From NCBI GenBank assembly GCA_001784055.1, contig MFOZ01000028.1, positions 7,280 through 22,824 of the forward strand: 15,545 bases of DNA, given 5' to 3'. The stretch comes from Candidatus Levybacteria bacterium RIFCSPLOWO2_01_FULL_42_15 (lineage in GTDB: Bacteria; Patescibacteriota; Microgenomatia; Levybacterales; UBA12049). The position numbers and the translations under genes were made by a program. The notes below the pieces were generated by a model. That model had not been told where the DNA came from and did no database searches. It was given only the letters and a program-made list of their open reading frames with translations. This document shows, piece after piece, positions 1 through 4,954 of the stretch (its first letter is position 1; every line of letters starts with the position of its first letter).

Positions 1-361
1 GTACGTGCCTCGAAACTCCCTGATTACGGAGACCCAACGTAATAGTTTTTAATGGCTCAACGAGGAGGGGAAGACCCTCTTGTCTTGAAAGAATATTGAC
101 CTTTTCGGCTATAGAACGGGTTGATTCATGTTGGAAGAGAGCAAACGGAGTGTTTGTCACAATAGAGAGCCCACAGGCGTAGGCGACTACTTCAGAAGGA
201 ATATGCTTTGTTGGAGAAAGCGATTCGAGATGAGTTATTAAGGCATACAGCCCGCTCTTCTGAGGGGCAAAAGAAGCAGGATCAAAGATTTCTGCAAGAT
301 CCAAAAAATATTGCGTTTCTGGACTGATTGGGCGGGCTATTCCCAATTCAAGACTAGGCAT
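1..361 (-). CDS. Unknown protein, C-terminus cut by window edge
   Basis: An open frame of 120 codons runs leftward from an ATG at 361-359 to the window edge without a stop. The protein begins MPSLELGIARPISPETQYF and later reads ESTRSIAEKVNILSRQEG. I do not recognise a family, and I see no signal peptide or membrane segment in the visible part, which looks soluble and mixed alpha/beta. The start is supported by a perfect TATAAT on the minus strand at 375-370, eight bases before the ATG, so the mRNA would start at or within a base or two of the start codon (leaderless), as for other genes here. A short inverted repeat lies just upstream of the -10. That the frame is coding is inferred from its length, its clean start and the promoter; the function is unknown. 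Confidence 0.6.
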   Translation of the reverse strand, partial: MPSLELGIARPISPETQYFLDLAEIFDPASFAPQKSGLYALITHLESLSPTKHIPSEVVAYACGLSIVTNTPFALFQHESTRSIAEKVNILSRQEGLPLLVEPLKTITLGLRNQGVSRHV

Positions 362-369
362 AAGTGGGT

Positions 370-400
370 ATTATAGCACAGAAATTGTGCGCGTTGCTAA
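370..400 (-). promoter_or_regulatory. Promoter of the leftward gene at 1-361
   Basis: Read on the minus strand, a perfect TATAAT occupies 375-370. A weak -35 candidate, TTAGCA, lies at 400-395 with a 19-bp spacer. The start codon follows the -10 by eight bases, leaving no room for a ribosome binding site. The -10 is clear; the -35 is doubtful. Confidence 0.55.
376..390. repeat. Inverted repeat touching the -10 box
   Basis: GCACA-GAAAT-TGTGC, two perfect 5-bp arms with a 5-bp centre, sits in the spacer directly next to the TATAAT of the leftward gene. Such a position suits a repressor operator. No regulator can be assigned, and a chance repeat of this size is possible. Confidence 0.35.
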
Positions 401-679
401 TATTCGAAGTATTCAACGTACATATGAAGAATCAGACACCTCCCGAGGTGAAAGCTAAAGCAAGGTGTCGAATGGTACCTCTGGCAGACCTTATTAAATC
501 AAAGATACCGAGTTTATCGAAGTATAACGTTGGAAAGTATTATTTCAATAATCATCATGGGTTATCAAATCTTAAAATCCCCCAGGATGGGAGGTCTCAC
601 CCTGCGATCTGGTACCCAAATTTTTCTCGTTGTGGCAAGGCCTAGTAAACTACGTTGGAATTTATTATGTAAGTATAAA

Positions 680-973
680 TTAGGCTTGACCTTTTTTATT
701 TTGAAGAGAGCCGACAACTAAGACTTGTTGTCCTTTAGGGAAAAAGGTTGCACTGGGCGTTGGCGGATTTTCGGTGCCTACTACGTCCTCCCAGCCTTTT
801 TTTACTGGGCTTACTTCGATAAAGAGTCCCAGGTCGGGACTCCTAGGGTGTAGTCTGTAGTGGGATTTTCTACGTATGTCTCCTTCTCCTGGTGGGAGTA
901 CCATTTGAAAGACAGCAGTCGGTGGTACATCCGCTATATCAATCGGTTTGTTTGTCTGTCGTTCGTGGTCCAC
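680..973 (-). CDS. Small unknown protein, GTG start, leaderless
   Basis: A 97-residue frame starting with GTG (973-971) and ending with TAA at 682-680. The product starts MDHERQTNKPIDIADVPPTA and is rich in proline and charged residues (GEGDIRRKSHYRLHPRSPD), with a hydrophobic strand GQQVLVVGSL near the end. It has no membrane helix and no family I recognise. The best evidence that it is a gene is its promoter: TTGACA, 18 bp, TATAAT, then seven bases to the GTG, so the transcript starts almost exactly at the start codon. Its first 35 bases overlap the end of the ORF at 939-1265 in another frame. By eye, base composition is richer in G+C than in the gat/atp genes, which could mean foreign origin or a short, poorly adapted gene. 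Confidence 0.5.
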   Translation of the reverse strand: MDHERQTNKPIDIADVPPTAVFQMVLPPGEGDIRRKSHYRLHPRSPDLGLFIEVSPVKKGWEDVVGTENPPTPSATFFPKGQQVLVVGSLQNKKGQA

Positions 974-1265
974 GGAGGAAATTATACAACTTATAATACG
1001 GTTTTGTCAATAGATTTTCAGTCCCTGGTGAGCTACGCCTACCGAGAGCGTCGTAAAGTGCTCGATTTGGATCTTGTAAAGCAGCTTCGACCTTGCCTCT
1101 AATGTTGACGACTCTAAGGGCCAACTTTGTGGCGAGACCCGCTTTTTCCTCCACGTCAAGCTCTAATAGTTTCAATCTATAGGGAGCAGTGTCATTGCCG
1201 AGAGTGCATCGGACATCAATAGTGGCGGTGATAGGTTTTTCTACTTGGATACGACCCGCAATCAT
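939..1265 (-). CDS. Small unknown protein downstream of the TrpR-like gene
   Basis: A 108-residue frame from ATG at 1265-1263 to TGA at 941-939. The N-terminal half alternates hydrophobic and polar residues (ITATIDVRCTLG, YRLKLLELDVEE, LALRVVNIRGKVEAAL), suggesting a small beta-rich domain, followed by a basic, flexible tail. I recognise no family. The ATG is preceded directly by AAGGA, too close for a normal ribosome site; an in-frame stop lies just upstream, so no longer start exists. A weak extended -10 (TGATATAAA, 1322-1314) lies about 50 bases upstream next to the palindromic repeat at 1323-1346. The last 70 bases also carry the promoter and start of the next leftward gene. Coding status is plausible but unproven. 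Confidence 0.42.
   Translation of the reverse strand: MIAGRIQVEKPITATIDVRCTLGNDTAPYRLKLLELDVEEKAGLATKLALRVVNIRGKVEAALQDPNRALYDALGRRSSPGTENLLTKPYYKLYNFLRGPRTTDKQTD
981..1010 (-). promoter_or_regulatory. Strong promoter before the small GTG-start gene
   Basis: On the minus strand, a perfect -35 TTGACA (1010-1005) and a perfect -10 TATAAT (986-981) are separated by 18 bp. The GTG codon follows the -10 by seven bases, predicting a leaderless transcript. The sequence between -10 and start is TTCCTCC, the opposite of a Shine-Dalgarno sequence. This promoter lies inside the 3' end of the neighbouring ORF. Confidence 0.7.
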
Positions 1266-1313
1266 TCCTTGCTGCCGAGTGGTTCAAATCTTGCAGAACC
1301 CGTGAAAAACTAA

Positions 1314-1322
1314 TTTATATCA
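1314..1322 (-). promoter_or_regulatory. Possible extended -10 for the leftward ORF at 939-1265
   Basis: TGATATAAA on the minus strand fits an extended -10 (TGn plus TATAAA). The expected -35 region coincides with the palindromic repeat at 1323-1346, with no good -35 hexamer. A protein bound at the palindrome would touch this promoter. The call rests on one hexamer and is weak. Confidence 0.3.
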
Positions 1323-1346
1323 ATTATTCGAATAATCGAAGTAAAT
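1323..1346. repeat. 24-bp repeat, copy A, with palindrome ATTATTCGAATAAT
   Basis: All 24 bases are identical to 1813-1836. The first 14 (1323-1336) form the perfect palindrome ATTATTCGAATAAT; the remainder is the tail CGAAGTAAAT. The last base is shared with the stop codon of the TrpR-like gene. It is therefore at the 3' edge of that gene and directly upstream of the possible promoter of the next leftward ORF. A binding site for the TrpR-like protein is the simplest reading; a target duplication left by gene insertion is an alternative. Confidence 0.75.
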
Positions 1347-1804
1347 CAAACAGTGATGAGTTGTCTTTTTCTCTTTGCCAACGCTTTTCCTCTTTTGCTT
1401 TTCTTTTCCCAGGCCAAAGATCCATATCTCTTTGGCGGTGATAACGTAAGAAGAATCTCCTCTAGGCTATTCCAGATATCTTCTAACGTTTCTTGATTTC
1501 TGATATGTTGAATCGCTTTGATATAGCCCTCCGCGCCGATTAAAATTTGCTTATGAACGGTACCTACTGTGGATGGAGAAACTTTTAACATCTCATCTAT
1601 ATATTCATAGGTAACCCCACGAGAAAGTAGTACCGCAATTGCAAGACGTTTGGAAAGCATAACTTGCTCCGTATATGAAAGCAGGCTTACAAGAAATTGA
1701 TGGATGTCTTTTGGGCTTTTTAGGTGTGCTAAATAACCCCAGAATATTTGAAATATTCTTTCTTCAACCTCGGTGTTTATCTTGCGCCTTGAAATTCTTC
1801 CCAT
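1346..1804 (-). CDS. TrpR/YerC-family DNA-binding protein
   Basis: A 152-residue protein, probably a small transcriptional repressor of the Trp-repressor superfamily (TrpR-related YerC/YecD group). The family core is visible: a helical N-terminus, then LLSYTEQVMLSKRLAIAVLL at about residues 41-60, which matches the conserved helix preceding the DNA-binding unit, then a helix-turn-helix at about 63-86 (GVTYEYIDEMLKVSPSTV and following). Family members are often about 100 residues; here a C-terminal extension of about 50 residues ends in a very basic tail (KKSKRGKALAKRKR) that may add non-specific DNA contact. Ligand binding cannot be judged, and there are no tryptophan genes nearby. The start is fixed by TTGACA-17-AATAAT and eight bases to ATG, a leaderless arrangement. 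Its -10 is embedded in a 16-bp palindrome, so autoregulation is likely (inference). It is divergent from gatC. Confidence 0.85.
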   Translation of the reverse strand: MGRISRRKINTEVEERIFQIFWGYLAHLKSPKDIHQFLVSLLSYTEQVMLSKRLAIAVLLSRGVTYEYIDEMLKVSPSTVGTVHKQILIGAEGYIKAIQHIRNQETLEDIWNSLEEILLTLSPPKRYGSLAWEKKSKRGKALAKRKRQLITV

Positions 1805-1812
1805 TTACTATG

Positions 1813-1836
1813 ATTATTCGAATAATCGAAGTAAAT
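1813..1836. repeat. 24-bp repeat, copy B, over the TrpR-like promoter
   Basis: Identical to copy A at 1323-1346. In this copy the palindrome extends to 16 bp, GATTATTCGAATAATC at 1812-1827. It covers the whole -10 hexamer and nine bases of the spacer of the TrpR-like gene's promoter, the classical place for a steric repressor. The repeat ends on the first base of the -35 hexamer. Confidence 0.75.
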
Positions 1837-1841
1837 GTCAA
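1813..1841 (-). promoter_or_regulatory. Promoter of the TrpR-like gene with embedded operator
   Basis: Minus-strand -35 TTGACA (1841-1836), 17-bp spacer, -10 AATAAT (1818-1813), then eight bases to the ATG at 1804. The mRNA should begin at or next to the start codon. The palindrome overlaps -10 and spacer, so binding there would block RNA polymerase. Confidence 0.7.
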
Positions 1842-1861
1842 GAGGGAATAAGAAGATTTAA

Positions 1862-1896
1862 TAAGTCGCTAATCTAACTAATCTAAGTTGCTAATC
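1862..1896 (+). repeat. 13-bp direct repeat upstream of gatC
   Basis: TAAGTCGCTAATC (1862-1874) and TAAGTTGCTAATC (1884-1896) differ at one base and repeat with a period of 22 bp, about two helical turns. A third partial copy, CTAATC, lies between them at 1878-1883. The second copy contains the gatC -35. This is compatible with a regulator binding one face of the DNA in the divergent spacer. Confidence 0.5.
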
Positions 1897-1916
1897 ATAA
1901 ACAAGTTACCTATAAT
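1888..1916 (+). promoter_or_regulatory. Promoter of the gatCAB-dnaE operon
   Basis: A -35 of TTGCTA (1888-1893), an ideal 17-bp spacer and a perfect -10 TATAAT (1911-1916). The gatC ATG begins seven bases after the -10, exactly where transcription should start, so the mRNA is predicted to be leaderless. Confidence 0.75.
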
Positions 1917-1922
1917 GGAATT

Positions 1923-2210
1923 ATGAAAATTGACATAGCCCATGTTGCAAAATTGGCAAATCTTCCTCTTTCCCCCAAAGAAGAAAAGAAGTTTGAAAAG
2001 CAGCTTTCCGATGTTTTAGGCTATATACAAAAGCTCAATGAGGTAGATACAGAAAATGTTGAACCTACTTTTCAAGTAACCGGGCTTGAAACTATTGTCC
2101 GTTGCGACACTACTTTTCCCTCACTGTCTCAAGATGAGGCGCTTTCTGGATCAACGTCCACCTACAACGGCTTATTCAAGGTTAAAGCAATCTTTGGGAA
2201 TGAATCATAG
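1923..2210 (+). CDS. gatC: Asp/Glu-tRNA amidotransferase subunit C
   Basis: GatC is the small subunit that wraps around GatA and GatB and stabilises the tRNA-dependent amidotransferase, which converts Glu-tRNA(Gln) to Gln-tRNA(Gln) and Asp-tRNA(Asn) to Asn-tRNA(Asn) in the cytoplasm. The 95-residue product has the family's usual length and its N-terminal pattern, IAHVAKLANLPLSPKEEKKF, then the helix QLSDVLGYIQKLNEVDTENV followed by the extended segment that threads over GatA. The start is decided by the TATAAT six bases upstream; there is no room for a Shine-Dalgarno sequence. It leads the gatC-gatA-gatB-dnaE operon, with gatA three bases downstream. Confidence 0.96.
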   Translation: MKIDIAHVAKLANLPLSPKEEKKFEKQLSDVLGYIQKLNEVDTENVEPTFQVTGLETIVRCDTTFPSLSQDEALSGSTSTYNGLFKVKAIFGNES

Positions 2211-2213
2211 AGC

Positions 2214-3629
2214 ATGAAATTACGTAGCCTAACAATCAAAAAAGCAACTGAAGGATTAAAACAGAAGAAGTTTTCATCAGTGGAGCTTACGAAAGCGTGT
2301 CTTGAAAAAATAAAGAAATTAAATCCTACCCTAAATGCCTTTATCAGCGTATGTGAAGAAGAGGCGCTAAAAGACGCAAGAAAAGCAGATAAGGCAATGC
2401 AAAACGGCAATACTTCTCCCCTTCTTGGAATCCCCATTGCCTTAAAAGACTTATTTCTCACAAAAGGAATAAGAACAACAGCAGGATCAAAAGTGCTAGA
2501 AAATTATGTCCCGCCATTTGATGCAACTGTTGTAAAAAAGTTAAAAGACGCGGGCGCTGTTATTATTGGAAAAACCAATTGTGATGCGTGGGCGCATGGC
2601 TCAAGTGGCGAGAACTCTGATTTTGGGCCTACTAAAAATCCCTGGAATACGGATTACGTACCAGGAGGATCAAGCAGCGGCTCTGCTGTGGCAGTTGCAT
2701 CAGATATGTGCACTGCCTCAACCGGAACAGACACAGGAGGCTCTATTCGGCTTCCAGCAAGCTTTTGCAATGTGGTTGGGTTAAAACCAACGTATGGAAG
2801 AGTAAGTAGATACGGCATTGTTGCTATGGCGTCCTCTCTTGATTCTATTGGCCACTTCACAAAGACGGTTGAAGACGCAGCCTTGCTCCTTTCTATTACT
2901 GCAGGAAACGATTCTATGGATGCGACAACCCCTCAAAAACAAGTTCCCGATTACCCTAAAAGTCTCAATAGAAAGCCTAGGGAACTAATGCTAGGGATTC
3001 CAAAAGAATATTTTTTGACAGGGATTGATCCTGAGATAAAAGAATTGACTACGAAAGCATTGAGCGTCTTAAGAGTGAGTAATTATCATACGCAAGAAAT
3101 TTCTCTTCCTCATACTGAATACGCAAATGCCTGCTATTACATTATCCAACCAGCAGAAGTTTCCTCAAACCTCGCTCGATACGACGGAATTCGATACGGT
3201 TTCCGTAGAGAAACTTTTGGTGATGAAGCAAAAAGAAGAATCATGCTGGGAACCTACACGCTATCTTCTGGATACTATGATGCGTATTATAAAAAGGCAA
3301 TGAAGGTACGAACGCTTATCACAAGAGATTTTGATGAGGCGTTCAAAATAGTTGATGCCATTATTGCACCCGTCTCCCCTACTCCTGCCTGGAAAATAGG
3401 GGAGAAGATTGACGATCCGCTAAAGATGTATCTGTCAGACATTTTTACCGTTACCGCAAACCTTGCGGGAATTCCGGGTCTTTCCATTCCCATTGGTTTT
3501 ACCAAAAACGGTCTTCCTGTAGGCATTCAGATTCTTGGTCCCCAGTTTGCCGAAGAAACGCTGTTTGAAATCGGTAAAGCGTTTGAAGAAGCAACGCAAA
3601 ATGAAACATGGAGAAAAAGAAAACCATAG
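2214..3629 (+). CDS. gatA: Asp/Glu-tRNA amidotransferase subunit A
   Basis: GatA is the glutaminase subunit: it hydrolyses glutamine and delivers ammonia through a tunnel to GatB. The 471 residues match the usual length of about 485. The amidase signature is complete: Lys78 in GIPIALKDLF, the glycine/serine loop PGGSSSGSA with the cis-Ser at 153, and the nucleophile Ser177 in TDTGGSIRLPA, forming the Ser-cisSer-Lys triad. NVVGLKPTYGRVSRYG and the C-terminal NLAGIPGLSIPIGF with GLPVGIQILGP are family blocks. The ATG lies three bases after the gatC stop with no clear ribosome site, so translation is probably coupled to gatC. Nothing appears truncated or mutated. Confidence 0.97.
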   Translation: MKLRSLTIKKATEGLKQKKFSSVELTKACLEKIKKLNPTLNAFISVCEEEALKDARKADKAMQNGNTSPLLGIPIALKDLFLTKGIRTTAGSKVLENYVPPFDATVVKKLKDAGAVIIGKTNCDAWAHGSSGENSDFGPTKNPWNTDYVPGGSSSGSAVAVASDMCTASTGTDTGGSIRLPASFCNVVGLKPTYGRVSRYGIVAMASSLDSIGHFTKTVEDAALLLSITAGNDSMDATTPQKQVPDYPKSLNRKPRELMLGIPKEYFLTGIDPEIKELTTKALSVLRVSNYHTQEISLPHTEYANACYYIIQPAEVSSNLARYDGIRYGFRRETFGDEAKRRIMLGTYTLSSGYYDAYYKKAMKVRTLITRDFDEAFKIVDAIIAPVSPTPAWKIGEKIDDPLKMYLSDIFTVTANLAGIPGLSIPIGFTKNGLPVGIQILGPQFAEETLFEIGKAFEEATQNETWRKRKP

Positions 3630-3631
3630 CT

Positions 3632-4954
3632 ATGAGATACACACCGGTAATTGGACTAGAAGTACACGTTGAGCTAAAAACAAGATCCAAGATGTTTTGT
3701 GCTTGTTCTGCGGACTATTTTGGAAGAGAACCCAATACCCATACGTGCCCTGTCTGCCTTGGTCTCCCCGGCGCTCTCCCTGTTCCCAATAAAAAAGCTA
3801 TTGACTGGTGTATTCTCATTGGTCTTGCGCTCAATTGCGATATTCCTCTGTTTTCAAAATTTGATCGCAAAAACTACTTCTATCCCGATCTTTCCAAAGG
3901 TTACCAAATTTCTCAATATGATGAGCCGTTTTGCAAAAACGGACATGTTAAAATTTCAAACGGCAAGCGTATTAACATCAGGCGAGTTCACATGGAGGAA
4001 GACACAGGAAAACTCATTCACGAAGCAGTGGACGACCAAAAAGTAAGCCTTATTGACTTTAATCGTTCTGGAGTGCCTCTTGTGGAAATTGTAACCGAAC
4101 CGGATTTTGAATCGGCAGAAGAAGTTATTGAGTATCTTAAAACAGTTCAGCAAATCGTGCGCTATCTGGAAGTTTCCAACGCAGACATGGAGAAAGGCAA
4201 TATGCGCCTTGAGCCAAACATCTCACTGCGCAAAATAAAAAATAGTGATTTACCAAAGTACAAGGTTGAGGTGAAGAATATTAATTCGTTTAAATTTGTT
4301 GAGAAGACGATCAATTTTGAGATCGAAAGACAAAAAAAAATTTTTGAAGGCGGAAAAACACCGGTCCAGGAAACAAGGGGGTGGGGTGAAGCAAAAGGAG
4401 AAACGATCTCTCAACGATCAAAAGAAGAAGCACACGACTACCGATATTTTCCGGAACCGGATATTCCGCCTATTCATTGGACTGAATCTCAAGTCTCACA
4501 TCTTAAATCTCAAATGATTGAATTACCGCAAACGAAATTTGATCGATTAAGAAGAGTGTATGGGCTATCCGACTATGACGCGGAGATTCTCACAAAAGAG
4601 AAAAAAACTGCCATATATTTTGAAGAAGCAGTACGATTAGCAAAAGCTATACCTACTAAAACAATTGCAAATTGGATTATCAATAAAAGAATAGACATAC
4701 AAAATGAATCTGTTGGCCGTCTTATAAAACAAATTTCCATGAGTCATTCGTCCTCCATAGACGAAAGTAAACTGCAGAGCGCAATAAAAGATGTCATCAA
4801 AGATAATGAAAAAGCGGTCAATGACTATAAAAACGGGAAAACTTCTGTCATAATGTTTTTAATTGGAAACGTCATGAGAAAACTAAAAACAAAAATTAAC
4901 CCATCAATCATGAAAATTGCATTAGAAAAAGCGTTAAGAAATAGCAATGGCTGA
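3632..4954 (+). CDS. gatB: Asp/Glu-tRNA amidotransferase subunit B
   Basis: GatB binds the misacylated tRNA, phosphorylates its Glu/Asp side chain and amidates it with ammonia from GatA. Visible features: the N-terminal block YTPVIGLEVHVELKTRSKMF; a zinc-ribbon with Cys23, Cys25, Cys39 and Cys42; LIDFNRSGVPLVEIVTEPDF; YRYFPEPDIPP; and a YqeY-like C-terminal helical tail. I prefer the ATG at 3632, two bases after the gatA stop, because MRYTPVIGLEVH aligns with the start of known GatB proteins. An in-frame ATG at 3608 would add MEKKKTIA and overlap gatA. At 440 residues it is somewhat shorter than the usual 475. Its last eight bases overlap dnaE, and it ends in TGA. Confidence 0.96.
   Translation: MRYTPVIGLEVHVELKTRSKMFCACSADYFGREPNTHTCPVCLGLPGALPVPNKKAIDWCILIGLALNCDIPLFSKFDRKNYFYPDLSKGYQISQYDEPFCKNGHVKISNGKRINIRRVHMEEDTGKLIHEAVDDQKVSLIDFNRSGVPLVEIVTEPDFESAEEVIEYLKTVQQIVRYLEVSNADMEKGNMRLEPNISLRKIKNSDLPKYKVEVKNINSFKFVEKTINFEIERQKKIFEGGKTPVQETRGWGEAKGETISQRSKEEAHDYRYFPEPDIPPIHWTESQVSHLKSQMIELPQTKFDRLRRVYGLSDYDAEILTKEKKTAIYFEEAVRLAKAIPTKTIANWIINKRIDIQNESVGRLIKQISMSHSSSIDESKLQSAIKDVIKDNEKAVNDYKNGKTSVIMFLIGNVMRKLKTKINPSIMKIALEKALRNSNG

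Larger units (their letters stand above)
362..679. other. Intergenic stretch without a supportable gene
   Basis: Frames that stay open here begin at weak starts, lack any upstream ribosome site and resemble nothing I know. The stretch contains the promoter of the leftward gene (370-400), a short stem CACCT/AGGTG at 437-450, and two TCGAAGTA motifs (404-411 and 517-524) that match the core of the repeats around the TrpR-like gene. I see no tRNA, rRNA or clear intrinsic terminator. The decayed look is compatible with a lost gene, but nothing identifies one. Confidence 0.5.

Noticed and set aside
364..645. Plus-strand frame of about 93 codons with a GTG start
   Set aside because: It begins on the promoter of the opposite gene, has no ribosome site or leaderless promoter in its own direction, and its translation has no domain-like pattern.
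713..732. Inverted repeat GACAAC-N8-GTTGTC as a terminator
   Set aside because: It lies inside the coding region of the leftward small gene and has no run of T on either side.
860..1102. Plus-strand frame of 80 codons
   Set aside because: It lies antisense to two leftward ORFs, one of which has a consensus promoter at its start; the plus frame has no promoter or ribosome site.
1268..1300. tRNA-like words GCCGAGTGGTTC and GGTTCAAATC before the ORF at 939-1265
   Set aside because: They resemble a Ser/Leu tRNA D-arm and a T-loop, but the T-stem does not pair (only two of five positions), and no acceptor or anticodon stem can be built around them.
1301..1336. Palindrome plus TAGTTTTT as intrinsic terminator of the TrpR-like gene
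   Set aside because: The possible stem is AU-rich and weak, and the T run begins more than ten bases after it, so it does not fit an intrinsic terminator.
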